64,000 nt of DNA, from NCBI GenBank assembly GCA_950075865.1, contig CATMVA010000001.1:239189-303188 (forward strand), written 5' to 3'. The notes beneath the pieces were generated by a model. That model saw only the letters and a list, made by a program, of their open reading frames with translations. It did not search any database and had not been told where the DNA came from. The position numbers and the translations under genes are program-made. This DNA comes from an uncultured Oscillospiraceae bacterium (GTDB lineage Bacteria; Bacillota; Clostridia; Oscillospirales; Oscillospiraceae). How positions within the stretch are numbered: position 1 is the stretch's first letter; each line of letters begins with the position of its first letter. Below, piece by piece: positions 1 through 10,019 of this stretch.

Positions 1-256
1 CTCCATCCCCGACGGGCTGTGCGCCAGGATCGAAAAGCACGCCGTCCGGATCCCGCCCGTCTTCTCCCTCATCCAGAAGGCTGGGAACATTCCGGAGCGG
101 GATATGTTCAACACCTTCAACATGGGTGTGGGCATGGTGGTCATCGTCTCCCCTGACACTGCCGACGCCGCTCTGGCCGCCCTCAAGGGCGCCGGAGTGG
201 AGGCCTATGCTCTGGGCCAGGTGGTCTCGGGAGCGGATAAGATCCTCCTCGTCTGA
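1..256 (+). CDS. purM: Phosphoribosylformylglycinamidine cyclo-ligase, C-terminal part (truncated by window start)
   Basis: Frame 2 reads SIPDGLCARIEKHAVRIPPVFSLIQKAGNIPERDMFNTFNMGVGMVVIV...ILLV*, typical PurM C-terminus; followed by purN. Confidence 0.9.
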   Translation, partial: SIPDGLCARIEKHAVRIPPVFSLIQKAGNIPERDMFNTFNMGVGMVVIVSPDTADAALAALKGAGVEAYALGQVVSGADKILLV

Positions 257-270
257 CGGAGGAAAGTTAT

Positions 271-894
271 ATGAAAAAAACGCGGATCGCTGTCCTTGTC
301 TCAGGCGGCGGCACCAATCTGCAGGCCCTGCTGGACGCCCAGCACAGCGGCAAGCTCCCCCACGGGGAGATCGTGGCCGTCATCTCCTCCCAGATCGACG
401 CCTACGCCCTGGATCGGGCCGCCAAGGCTGGCGTTCCCGGCTACGCAGTATCCCGGAAGGAGCTGGGGAGCCAAGAGGCCTTTGAGGCCGGGATCTCCCG
501 GCTTCTGGCCCAATACCGCGTCGAGCTGGTCATCCTGGCCGGGTTCATGAGCATTTTGAGTGAAAATTTCACCCGCCAATGGCCCCACCGTATTCTCAAC
601 GTCCATCCGGCCCTCATCCCCTCCTTCTGCGGAAAAGGGATGTACGGTCTCCATGTCCATGAGGCCGCCCTCCGGAAGGGGGTCAAAGTCACCGGCGCCA
701 CCGTCCATTTTGTCAACGAGATCCCCGACGGCGGCGAAATCCTCCTCCAGAAGGCGGTGGAGGTCCTTCCCGGCGACACCCCGGAGCTCCTGCAGCAGCG
801 GGTGATGGAACAGGCCGAGTGGCAGTTGCTTCCCCAGGCGGCCGAGCTGGTCTCGGCCCAGATCGTGAAAGATAAGGAGGATCCCCATGACTGA
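271..894 (+). CDS. purN: Phosphoribosylglycinamide formyltransferase
   Basis: MKKTRIAVLVSGGGTNLQALLDA..., ILNVHPALIPSFCGKGMYGLHVHEAAL motif; pur operon context. Confidence 0.95.
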   Translation: MKKTRIAVLVSGGGTNLQALLDAQHSGKLPHGEIVAVISSQIDAYALDRAAKAGVPGYAVSRKELGSQEAFEAGISRLLAQYRVELVILAGFMSILSENFTRQWPHRILNVHPALIPSFCGKGMYGLHVHEAALRKGVKVTGATVHFVNEIPDGGEILLQKAVEVLPGDTPELLQQRVMEQAEWQLLPQAAELVSAQIVKDKEDPHD

Positions 895-1591
895 CTTTTT
901 TTCCTACCTCTCCGGCAAACCTTACCCTGGCCGGGGCATCGCCCTGGGCCGCAGTGCCGATGGCAAGCGTTCCGTGGCGGTTTATTTTATCATGGGCCGC
1001 AGCGTCAACTCCCGCAACCGCATTTTTGAGAAGACCGAGGACGGCATCCGCACCCGGGCTTTTGACGAGAGCAAGATGACCGATCCTTCCCTTATTATTT
1101 ACCATCCCGTCCGCACCTTTGGCCGGGGACTTATTGTGACCAACGGAGACCAGACCGATACCATCCGGGACTTCCTGGAGCGGGGCCTTCCCTTTGACCA
1201 GGCCCTCCGCACCCGGGAGTTTGAGCCCGACGGTCCAAACTGGACCCCCCGCATCTCCGGCCTTCTCAGCCCGGACGGTAGCTACAAGCTGTCCATTCTG
1301 AAGGCCGCCGACCCGGAGGGCTCGGCCTGTGCCCGGTATACCTTTGAGTATCCCGGCCTTGCCGGGCAGGGCCGCTTCATCAGCACCTATGTGGGGGACG
1401 GTTCCCCCCTTCCCTCCTTTCAGGGGGAGCCCTTGGCGGTCTCCTTCGGCGACGAATCTGCCCGGGACCTGGCCACAATGGTGTGGGATTCCCTGAATTC
1501 CGACAACAAGGTCTCCCTCTTTGTCCGCACCGTGGACCTTTCCACCGGAGAGACCGACACCGTGATCATCAACAAGCATCAGGAGGGCTGA
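887..1591 (+). CDS. IMP cyclohydrolase, PurO-like family
   Basis: YLSGKPYPGRGIALGRSADGKRSVAVYFIMGRSVNSRNRIF resembles PurO/IMP_cyclohyd family; overlaps purN end by 8 nt; followed by AICAR transformylase. Confidence 0.85.
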   Translation: MTDFFSYLSGKPYPGRGIALGRSADGKRSVAVYFIMGRSVNSRNRIFEKTEDGIRTRAFDESKMTDPSLIIYHPVRTFGRGLIVTNGDQTDTIRDFLERGLPFDQALRTREFEPDGPNWTPRISGLLSPDGSYKLSILKAADPEGSACARYTFEYPGLAGQGRFISTYVGDGSPLPSFQGEPLAVSFGDESARDLATMVWDSLNSDNKVSLFVRTVDLSTGETDTVIINKHQEG

Positions 1592-1594
1592 ACC

Positions 1595-2773
1595 ATGAAC
1601 GAACTGGAACTGAAATACGGCTGTAACCCCAACCAGAAGCCCTCCCGCATCTTCATGCGGGACGGTTCTGACCTTCCCATCCAAGTCCTGAACGGAAAAC
1701 CCGGCTACATCAACTTTCTGGACGCCCTCAATTCCTGGCAGCTTGTAAAAGAACTGAAGGAAGCCACCGGGCTCCCCTCGGCCGCCTCCTTCAAGCATGT
1801 CTCTCCCGCCGGAGCGGCCGTGGGCCTGCCCCTCACCGAGGTGGACAGGCAGATCTACTTCGTGGAGCCCGACGCGGAACTCTCCCCCATCGCCTGCGCC
1901 TACATCCGGGCCCGGGGCACCGACCGGCTCAGCTCCTACGGCGACTGGGCCGCCCTCTCCGACGTGTGCGACGCCGCCACCGCCCAGTATCTCAAGGCCG
2001 AGGTATCTGACGGAATCATTGCCCCCGGCTATACTGACGAGGCCCTGGAGATCCTGAAAACCAAGAAAAAAGGCGGCTACAATGTGGTCCGGATCGCCCC
2101 CGACTATGTCTGCGCGCCCCAGGAATACAAGGACGTGTTCGGTGTCACCTTCCAGCAGGGCCACAATGACTTCAAAATCAACGGCGACCTGCTCCAGAAC
2201 ATCGTCACCGCCAACAAGGACCTGCCCGAGCGCGCTAGGATCGACATGATCGTCTCTCTCATCACCCTGAAGTACACCCAGTCAAACTCGGTGTGCTACG
2301 TGAAGGATGGTCAGGCCATTGGCGTGGGCGCCGGTCAGCAGAGCCGGATCCACTGCACCCGCCTGGCGGGCCAGAAGGCTGACAATTGGTGGCTGCGCCA
2401 TCATCCCAAGGTCCTGGGCCTCCAGTTTGTGGACAACATACGCCGCCCCGACCGGGACAACGCTATCGACATCTATATGTCCGACGAATACGAGGACGTG
2501 CTGGCCGAGGGAGTGTGGCAAAACATCTTCAAGGTCAAGCCCGAAGTCCTCATCCCCGAGGAAAAGAAGGCCTGGATCGCCACCCAGGCCGGGGTGACCT
2601 GCGGCTCGGATGCCTTCTTCCCCTTCGGGGACAATGTGGAGCGGGCCAGGAAATCCGGCGTGAAGTATATCGCTGAGCCCGGCGGCTCCATCCGGGACGA
2701 CCACGTGATTGCCACTGCCGACAAGTACGGCATGGTGATGGCCTTCACGGGTATGCGCCTGTTCCACCATTAA
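1595..2773 (+). CDS. Stand-alone AICAR (phosphoribosylaminoimidazolecarboxamide) formyltransferase, PurH transformylase-domain homolog
   Basis: ELKYGCNPNQKPSRIF, SFKHVSPAGAAVG, KYTQSNSVCYVKDGQAIGVGAGQQSRIHCTRLA motifs of the AICARFT domain; no MGS-like IMPCH domain at N-terminus. Confidence 0.9.
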   Translation: MNELELKYGCNPNQKPSRIFMRDGSDLPIQVLNGKPGYINFLDALNSWQLVKELKEATGLPSAASFKHVSPAGAAVGLPLTEVDRQIYFVEPDAELSPIACAYIRARGTDRLSSYGDWAALSDVCDAATAQYLKAEVSDGIIAPGYTDEALEILKTKKKGGYNVVRIAPDYVCAPQEYKDVFGVTFQQGHNDFKINGDLLQNIVTANKDLPERARIDMIVSLITLKYTQSNSVCYVKDGQAIGVGAGQQSRIHCTRLAGQKADNWWLRHHPKVLGLQFVDNIRRPDRDNAIDIYMSDEYEDVLAEGVWQNIFKVKPEVLIPEEKKAWIATQAGVTCGSDAFFPFGDNVERARKSGVKYIAEPGGSIRDDHVIATADKYGMVMAFTGMRLFHH

Positions 2774-2776
2774 GCC

Positions 2777-3265
2777 ATGGGAACCTTTGGCTTTTCCTAT
2801 ATCGGAGCGCTCTTTCTTCTCATGCTTTTTATCCCCAATGCTCTCTGGACAAAACATAAACCCGAATGCTACGACGATTTGGAGAAGACCGAACCCAGAC
2901 TCCTCTTACTTTTGGAGCGTGTCGGACAGGTCCTGGTCACTGCCGCAGCCCTCTGCTTTTCCGACTTTAATATCCGGGGGCTCACCCCCTGGACCGGATG
3001 GCTGGCCGCGGCATTTTTCCTGATGGTGCTGTACGAGATCTGTTGGCTTCGCTATTTCGTCGGAGATCATACCTTAGCCACTTTTTACGGAGACCGCTTC
3101 TACATTCCGATCCCCCTAGCCACCCTGCCCGTGGCAGCCTTTCTTCTCCTGGGCATCTACGGCAAAGTGATATGGCTGATCCTCGGAGCCATCCTGCTGG
3201 GCATCGGCCACATTGGGATCCACCTGGGCCACCGGAGCACCGTTCTCCATACCCGGCAGTCATAA
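2777..3265 (+). CDS. Hypothetical multi-pass membrane protein
   Basis: ORF of 162 aa with several hydrophobic segments, starts 4 nt after previous stop within pur operon. Confidence 0.65.
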   Translation: MGTFGFSYIGALFLLMLFIPNALWTKHKPECYDDLEKTEPRLLLLLERVGQVLVTAAALCFSDFNIRGLTPWTGWLAAAFFLMVLYEICWLRYFVGDHTLATFYGDRFYIPIPLATLPVAAFLLLGIYGKVIWLILGAILLGIGHIGIHLGHRSTVLHTRQS

Positions 3266-3302
3266 AGCATTCCCCCTCCAACTTAATGAAAGGGCTGATT
3301 CA

Positions 3303-4586
3303 ATGAAGGTTTTAGTCGTTGGCGGTGGAGGCCGTGAGCACGCTATCATCCGCAAGCTGAAGGAAACCCCGAAGATCACTGAACTCTACGCCGCCCCGGG
3401 TAACGCCGGCATCGGCTGTGATGCCGCCTGCGTCCCCATCAAGGCCACCGATGTGGAGACCATCGCCGCCTGGGCTGCTGAGAACAGGATGGACTATGTG
3501 GTGGTGGCCCCCGATGATCCCCTGGCCATGGGGCTGGTGGACCAGCTGGAGGAAAAGGGCATCCCTGCTTTCGGCCCCAGCAAAAAGGCCGCCATCATCG
3601 AGGCCAGCAAGGCCTTTTCCAAGGACCTGATGAAAAAGTACCACATCCCCACCGCCCGGTACGAGACCTTCACCGACGTGGAGATGGCTAAGGCCTACCT
3701 GAATGCCTGCGAAATCTGGCCCATGGTCCTCAAGGCCGACGGTTTGGCTCTGGGCAAGGGGGTCCTCATCTGCCAGAACCGGGCCGAGGCCCTCACCGCC
3801 ATCGAGGAAATGATGGTGGGGGGCAAGTTCGGCGCTTCGGGCAATACGGTAGTCATTGAAGAATTCCTCACCGGGCCGGAAGTTTCCGTCCTCTCCTTCA
3901 CCGACGGGGAGACCGTGGTGCCTATGGTCTCTTCCATGGACCACAAACGGGCTTTGGATGGGGACAAGGGACTGAACACCGGCGGCATGGGCACCGTAGC
4001 CCCCAACCCCTATTACACCCCAGAAATCGCCCAGCGATGCATGGAGGAGATCTTCCTCCCCACTGTCAAGGCCATGAAAGCCGAAGGCCGCCCCTTCAAG
4101 GGCTGCCTTTACTTCGGCCTGATGCTCACCCCAGACGGTCCCAAGGTCATCGAGTACAACTGCCGCTTCGGCGATCCGGAGACCCAGGTGGTTCTCCCCT
4201 TGCTGGAGACCGACCTGCTCACCGTCATGGAGGCGGTCACTCAGGGCCGGCTGAAGGAGATCAACGTGACCTTCTCCCCCCGCCACGCCGCCTGTGTGGT
4301 GCTGGCCTCGGGGGGCTATCCGGAGCACTATGAAAAGGGGAAGCCCATTACAGGGCTTGTAAACGGCCAGCTTCCCGGCGGTGGAGCCACCGTCTACCAC
4401 GCTGGAACAGCCCTGAAGGACGGAGCGCTGGTCACCGCCGGCGGCCGGGTATTGGGGGTCACCGCCACCGGGGACACTCTGAAGGCAGCTCTGGACAAAG
4501 CCTATGAGACCGCCGGACAGATCTCTTTCGAGGGCCTGCACAAGCGCGCCGACATCGGCGCCAGAGCCCTGTCCGCCAAATCATAA
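3303..4586 (+). CDS. purD: Phosphoribosylamine--glycine ligase
   Basis: MKVLVVGGGGREHAIIRKL..., ATP-grasp GARS motifs; internal ATG start of the 3213 ORF preferred. Confidence 0.95.
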   Translation: MKVLVVGGGGREHAIIRKLKETPKITELYAAPGNAGIGCDAACVPIKATDVETIAAWAAENRMDYVVVAPDDPLAMGLVDQLEEKGIPAFGPSKKAAIIEASKAFSKDLMKKYHIPTARYETFTDVEMAKAYLNACEIWPMVLKADGLALGKGVLICQNRAEALTAIEEMMVGGKFGASGNTVVIEEFLTGPEVSVLSFTDGETVVPMVSSMDHKRALDGDKGLNTGGMGTVAPNPYYTPEIAQRCMEEIFLPTVKAMKAEGRPFKGCLYFGLMLTPDGPKVIEYNCRFGDPETQVVLPLLETDLLTVMEAVTQGRLKEINVTFSPRHAACVVLASGGYPEHYEKGKPITGLVNGQLPGGGATVYHAGTALKDGALVTAGGRVLGVTATGDTLKAALDKAYETAGQISFEGLHKRADIGARALSAKS

Positions 4587-4597
4587 GGAGGGATACC

Positions 4598-7500
4598 GTG
4601 GTTTATCGAATTTATGCTGAGAAAAAGGCCCCCTATGCCGTGGAGGCCAAAGCCCTTCTGGAGGAACTGCGGAACCTTCTGGACCTGCCCGGCCTCACCG
4701 GTCTGCGCATCCTCCACCGGTACGACGCGGAGGGCCTGGAGGAACCTCTCTTCTGCCGCTGCGTCCCCATCGTGTTCAGCGAGCCTGCGGTAGATAACAC
4801 CTATGAAGCCATTCCAGAGGGGGATCACACCGTCTTCGCGGTGGAGGTCCTTCCTGGTCAGTATGACCAGCGCTCCGACTCGGCCGCTCAGTGCGTCCAG
4901 TTCATAAGCGGCGGGGAGCGGCCCACGGTCCGAACCGCCAAGGTCTATCTGCTCTCGGGTACACTTTCCGCCGGAGACCTGACCAGGATCAAAAACTACG
5001 TCATCAACCCGGTGGAGACCCGTGAGGCCTCCCTGGACAAGCCAGCGACCCTGGCCATGGACTATGAGACTCCCGACCATGTGTCCACGGTGGAGGGCTT
5101 CACTGCTATGGACGAAGCCGCTCTCGTCAGCCTGCAGAACCGACTGGGACTGGCCATGGACCTGGACGACCTGAAATTTCTCCAGGCCTATTTTCAAGGC
5201 GAGGAGCAGCGGGACCCCACCATCACCGAGGTCCGGGTGGTGGACACCTACTGGTCCGACCACTGCCGCCACACCACTTTCTCCACGCATCTGGATGAGA
5301 TTGACATCGCCGATCCTGCCGTCAAGGCGGACACCGATGTGAAGACCGCCTATGAACGGTATTTGGCTGCCCGGGTAGAGGTCTATGGCAAGGAAAAGGC
5401 AGCCAAGCGGCCCCAGACCCTGATGGACATCGCCACCATCGGCATCAAGGTCCTGAAAAAGCGTGGCCTGCTGCCTGAACTGGACGAGAGCGAGGAGATC
5501 AACGCCTGCTCTATCCATGTGCCAGCGGAGATCACTGCCGCCGGCAAGACCTTTACCCAGGACTGGCTTTTGATGTTCAAAAACGAGACCCACAACCACC
5601 CCACCGAGATCGAGCCCTTCGGCGGCGCCGCCACCTGTATCGGCGGCTGCATCCGGGACCCCCTCTCGGGTCGGGTCTTTGTCCACCAGGCCATGCGCTT
5701 CACCGGCGCCGGCGATCCCAGGACACCCTTCAAGGAGACGCTGGAGGGTAAGCTGCCCCAGCGGAAGCTGTGTCAGACGGCGGCGGCGGGCTATTCCTCC
5801 TACGGCAACCAGATCGGTCTGGCCACCGGCCATGTGGCTGAGGTTTACCATCCCGGCTATGTGGCCAAGCGCCTGGAGTGCGGCGCCGTGGTGGGCGCTG
5901 CCCCTGCTGAGAATGTCCGCCGGGAGCGCCCCGCCCCCGGTGACGTGATCATCCTCCTTGGCGGCCGCACCGGCCGGGATGGCATCGGTGGTGCCACCGG
6001 CTCCTCCAAAAGCCACAATAAAAAGTCTCTCACCAACATGGCAAGCGAGGTCCAGAAGGGCAACGCCCCCGAGGAGCGGAAGCTCCAGCGGCTCTTCCGC
6101 CGGAGCGAGGTGACCCGAATGATCAAACGGTGCAACGACTTCGGCGCCGGCGGCGTGTCTGTCGCCATCGGCGAGCTGGCCGACGGGCTCACCATCGACC
6201 TGGACGCCGTGCGGAAAAAGTACGACGGTCTGGACGGCACCGAGCTGGCTATCTCGGAATCTCAGGAGCGTATGGCCGTTGTGGTAGCCCCCCAGGATGC
6301 CGAGCGCTTCATGGCCCTGGCCGCCACCGAAAACCTGGAGGCCTATCAGGTGGCTGTGGTCACCGAATCCCCCCGGATGGTCATGACCTGGAAGGGAAAG
6401 ACCATCGCCGATCTGAGCCGGGAATTTCTCAATACCAACGGTGCCGTAAAGCACGCCCGGGTGTCGGTACCTGCCGGCGACCCCGCCCAAATGGGCAAAG
6501 CGAGATTCAAGACCCTGCGGGAGATGGCAGGAAACCTGAAGACCGCCTCCCAGCGGGGCCTGGTGGAGCGCTTCGACGGCACCATTGGGGCGGGCTCTGT
6601 CCTCATGCCCTTTGGCGGCAAGACCCAGCGGACCCCCGCCCAGTCCATGGCCGCCCTGCTGCCCGTCCTGCCGGGGCAGGAGACTGACCAGGCCAGCGTC
6701 ATGGCCTGGGGCTGCGACCCGGAACGGCTGTCCATCGACCCCTTCCACGGCGCCATGGACAGCGTGGTCACCTCTCTCACAAAGATCGTGGCCGCCGGCG
6801 CTGACTATAAGAAAGCCTACCTGACCCTCCAGGAGTTCTTTGAGAAGTTGAGAGACGAGCCCCGGCGCTGGGGCAAGCCCTTCGCCGCTCTGCTGGGCGC
6901 CTTGGAGGCCCAGCTGGATTACGGCGCCGCCGCCATCGGCGGCAAGGACTCCATGTCAGGTTCCTTCATGGACCTGGATGTGCCCCCCACCCTCATCTCC
7001 TTCGCCATCGCCCCCATCAAGGCCGGGGAGGTCATCACCCCCGAGTTCAAGGAGCCGGGCCACCCGGTGTACCTCTTCAGCGGCGCCGACCCGGAGAACA
7101 CCAAATCGGCCTGGGAGGCCTTCCACGCTCTCTGCCAGGCAGGCAAGGTCAAGGCGGCCTGGGCCGTTGAGGACAGTGTGGCCGAGGGCGTCATGAAAAT
7201 GTCCTTCGGCAACCGCATCGGCTTCCGGGGTGAGGACAGCCTGGAGAACGTGTGGTTTGCCCCCCTCTACGCCACCATCGTGGCCGAGCTGGCCGAAGAT
7301 ACTGACTGCCCCTATGCTTGGAAGGTCGGCGTGACCACCGCCGAGCCCGTCATCGCCCTGGGCGGCGACTCCGCCCCCATTGACGAGCTTCTCTCCCTCA
7401 ACGAGGGCGTGCTGGAGAAGGTCTACCCCACCCACACAGCCGAAGCTGAGAAAGTAGAGCCCATCACCTGGACCCAGGGGGCCCCCGCCGTCATGGGCCA

Positions 7501-8308
7501 CGGCATTGCAAAGCCCCGGGCGGTGATCCCCGTATTCCCCGGCACCAACTGCGAGTATGACTCCGCCCGGGCCTGCGTGGAGGCGGGGATGGAGGCCGAG
7601 ACCGTGGTCATCCGCAACATGACCCAGCAGGGCCTGACCGACTCCGCCTTGGAGTTGGAGGATGCCATCCGCAAGGCCCAGATCCTCTATCTGCCCGGCG
7701 GCTTCTCGGGCGGCGACGAGCCTGAGGGTTCGGCCAAGTTCATCGTCTCCTTCCTGCGCAATCCCCGGCTCACCGACGCCATCCATGACCTGCTCAAGCA
7801 GCGGGACGGTCTGATGCTAGGCATCTGCAACGGCTTCCAGGCCCTCGTCAAGCTGGGCCTGGTCCCCTACGGCGAGATCCGTGACATGACCGCCGACAGC
7901 CCCACCCTCACTTACAACACCATCGGCCGACATCAGTCCAAGATGGTCCGTACCCGGGTGTGCTCCTCCCTCTCCCCCTGGTTCCTGAACACCAAGCCGG
8001 GCGAGATCTACACCGTCCCCATTTCCCACGGCGAGGGCCGCTTCCTGGCTTCGGAGGCACTGGTGAAGGAGTTTGCCGCCAAGGGCCAGATCGCCACCCA
8101 GTATGTGGACCTGGCCGGTGTGCCCACCATGGACACTTCCTTCAACCCCAACGGCTCGGTCTGCGCCATCGAGGGCATCACCTCCCCCGACGGCCGGGTC
8201 CTGGGCAAAATGGGCCACAGCGAGCGGATCGGGAAAAATCTCTATAAAAACATCCCCGGCCGGCTCGATATGGGTCTTTTCACCTCTGCCGCCACCTATT
8301 TCAACTGA
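4598..8308 (+). CDS. purL: Phosphoribosylformylglycinamidine synthase, large single-chain form
   Basis: 1236 aa; VRVVDTYWSDHCRHTTF, FKNETHNHPTEIEPFGGAATCIGG, C-terminal glutaminase VIPVFPGTNCEYDSARA/LGICNGFQALVKLGL; GTG start after RBS. Confidence 0.95.
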   Translation: MVYRIYAEKKAPYAVEAKALLEELRNLLDLPGLTGLRILHRYDAEGLEEPLFCRCVPIVFSEPAVDNTYEAIPEGDHTVFAVEVLPGQYDQRSDSAAQCVQFISGGERPTVRTAKVYLLSGTLSAGDLTRIKNYVINPVETREASLDKPATLAMDYETPDHVSTVEGFTAMDEAALVSLQNRLGLAMDLDDLKFLQAYFQGEEQRDPTITEVRVVDTYWSDHCRHTTFSTHLDEIDIADPAVKADTDVKTAYERYLAARVEVYGKEKAAKRPQTLMDIATIGIKVLKKRGLLPELDESEEINACSIHVPAEITAAGKTFTQDWLLMFKNETHNHPTEIEPFGGAATCIGGCIRDPLSGRVFVHQAMRFTGAGDPRTPFKETLEGKLPQRKLCQTAAAGYSSYGNQIGLATGHVAEVYHPGYVAKRLECGAVVGAAPAENVRRERPAPGDVIILLGGRTGRDGIGGATGSSKSHNKKSLTNMASEVQKGNAPEERKLQRLFRRSEVTRMIKRCNDFGAGGVSVAIGELADGLTIDLDAVRKKYDGLDGTELAISESQERMAVVVAPQDAERFMALAATENLEAYQVAVVTESPRMVMTWKGKTIADLSREFLNTNGAVKHARVSVPAGDPAQMGKARFKTLREMAGNLKTASQRGLVERFDGTIGAGSVLMPFGGKTQRTPAQSMAALLPVLPGQETDQASVMAWGCDPERLSIDPFHGAMDSVVTSLTKIVAAGADYKKAYLTLQEFFEKLRDEPRRWGKPFAALLGALEAQLDYGAAAIGGKDSMSGSFMDLDVPPTLISFAIAPIKAGEVITPEFKEPGHPVYLFSGADPENTKSAWEAFHALCQAGKVKAAWAVEDSVAEGVMKMSFGNRIGFRGEDSLENVWFAPLYATIVAELAEDTDCPYAWKVGVTTAEPVIALGGDSAPIDELLSLNEGVLEKVYPTHTAEAEKVEPITWTQGAPAVMGHGIAKPRAVIPVFPGTNCEYDSARACVEAGMEAETVVIRNMTQQGLTDSALELEDAIRKAQILYLPGGFSGGDEPEGSAKFIVSFLRNPRLTDAIHDLLKQRDGLMLGICNGFQALVKLGLVPYGEIRDMTADSPTLTYNTIGRHQSKMVRTRVCSSLSPWFLNTKPGEIYTVPISHGEGRFLASEALVKEFAAKGQIATQYVDLAGVPTMDTSFNPNGSVCAIEGITSPDGRVLGKMGHSERIGKNLYKNIPGRLDMGLFTSAATYFN

Positions 8309-8323
8309 TCGGAGGTTCTTTTC

Positions 8324-10000
8324 ATGGCTTATTTGACTGACATTGAGATCGCCCAGAGCGTTACCCCCCGCCCCATTCAGGAGATCGCCGCCAAGCTGGG
8401 TCTAACCGGGCAAGACCTGATCCCTTATGGCCACGACAAGGCCAAGGTGGAACCCGCCGCTTACCGGGACAAGCCCCGGAAGGGCAAACTGGTGCTGGTC
8501 ACCGCCATCAACCCCACCCCCGCCGGGGAGGGCAAAACCACCACCAGTGTGGGCCTGGCCGACGCACTGAACCGGGTAGGCAAGCAGACCTGCCTGGCCC
8601 TCCGGGAGCCCTCCCTGGGCCCCGTGTTCGGCGTCAAGGGTGGGGCTGCCGGCGGCGGCTACGCCCAGGTCATCCCCATGGAGGACATCAACCTCCACTT
8701 TACCGGGGACTTCCACGCTATCGGCGCCGCCAACAACCTGCTGGCCGCCATGCTGGACAACCATATTCAGCAGGGCAACGCCCTGGACATCGACGTGAAG
8801 AACATCACCTGGAAGCGCTGCGTGGACATGAACGACCGTCAGCTCCGCAATGTGATCAACGGCATCGGCGGCCGGATGCAGGGGGTCCCCCGGGAGGACA
8901 GCTTCGACATCACCGTGGCCAGCGAGGTCATGGCCGCCTTCTGCCTGGCCGGCGACATCTCCGACCTGAAGGCCCGTCTGGGCCGGATGGTAGTGGCTTA
9001 CAACCGGGACGGAGCCCCCGTCACCGCTCACGACCTGAAAGCCGAGGGGGCCATGGCCGCCTTGCTGAAGGATGCCCTCAAGCCCAACCTGGTCCAAACC
9101 CTGGAGGGCACTCCCGCCTTCATCCACGGCGGCCCCTTCGCCAACATCGCCCACGGCTGCAACAGCGTCATCGCCACCGACGCCTCCCTGAAGCTGGGGG
9201 ACTATGTGGTGACCGAGGCCGGCTTCGGCGCCGACCTGGGTGCTGAGAAGTTCCTGGACATCAAGTGCCGCATGGCAGGACTTGTCCCCAATGCCGTGGT
9301 CATCGTGGCCACCGTCCGGGCCCTGAAGCACCACGGCGGTGTGGCCAAGGCCGATCTGAACAACGAAAATCTGGAAGCTCTGGAGGAGGGCCTTCCCAAC
9401 CTGCTGCGCCACGTGGACAACATCAAAAACACCTACCACCTGCCCTGTGTGGTGGCCGTCAACGCCTTCCCCACCGATACCCCTGCCGAGCTGAAGCTGG
9501 TGGAGGACAAATGCCGGGAGCTTGGGGTCAATGTGGCCCTCAGTGAGGTATGGGCCAAGGGCGGCGCCGGCGGCGAGGCCCTTGCCCGGGAAGTGATCCG
9601 ACTCTGCGAGACACCTGGGAATGAGGCCTTCACCTTCTCTTACGATCTGGGCACCACCATCCAGGAGAAGCTGGACGCCATTGTGAGGAGGGTTTACCGT
9701 GGGGAAAAGGCCGTCCTCACCCCCAACGCTCAGAAACAAGCCAAGCAGCTCACCGAGCTGGGCTTTGGTGACCTGCCCATCTGCGTAGCTAAAACCCAGT
9801 ATTCCTTCTCAGACGATCAAACCAAACTGGGTGCCCCCGAGGGCTTTGACGTCACTGTTCGCAACCTGAAGGTCTCGGCCGGCGCCGGCTTCATTGTGGC
9901 CCTCACCGGCGACATCATGACCATGCCGGGCCTCCCCAAGGTCCCCGCCGCCGAGAAGATCGACGTGGACGAAAACGGCAGGATCACCGGCCTGTTCTGA
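8324..10000 (+). CDS. fhs: Formate--tetrahydrofolate ligase
   Basis: [62 protein letters not shown]. Confidence 0.97.
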   Translation: MAYLTDIEIAQSVTPRPIQEIAAKLGLTGQDLIPYGHDKAKVEPAAYRDKPRKGKLVLVTAINPTPAGEGKTTTSVGLADALNRVGKQTCLALREPSLGPVFGVKGGAAGGGYAQVIPMEDINLHFTGDFHAIGAANNLLAAMLDNHIQQGNALDIDVKNITWKRCVDMNDRQLRNVINGIGGRMQGVPREDSFDITVASEVMAAFCLAGDISDLKARLGRMVVAYNRDGAPVTAHDLKAEGAMAALLKDALKPNLVQTLEGTPAFIHGGPFANIAHGCNSVIATDASLKLGDYVVTEAGFGADLGAEKFLDIKCRMAGLVPNAVVIVATVRALKHHGGVAKADLNNENLEALEEGLPNLLRHVDNIKNTYHLPCVVAVNAFPTDTPAELKLVEDKCRELGVNVALSEVWAKGGAGGEALAREVIRLCETPGNEAFTFSYDLGTTIQEKLDAIVRRVYRGEKAVLTPNAQKQAKQLTELGFGDLPICVAKTQYSFSDDQTKLGAPEGFDVTVRNLKVSAGAGFIVALTGDIMTMPGLPKVPAAEKIDVDENGRITGLF

Positions 10001-10019
10001 ACCCCAAAAGAAGAAAAAC

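Noticed and set aside
713-2164. 483-aa minus-strand ORF
   Set aside because: Antisense to the PurO-like and AICARFT genes; shadow ORF
4502-6748. 748-aa minus-strand ORF
   Set aside because: Antisense shadow of purL caused by GC-rich third codon positions; low-complexity Gly/Val/Leu composition, no family motif
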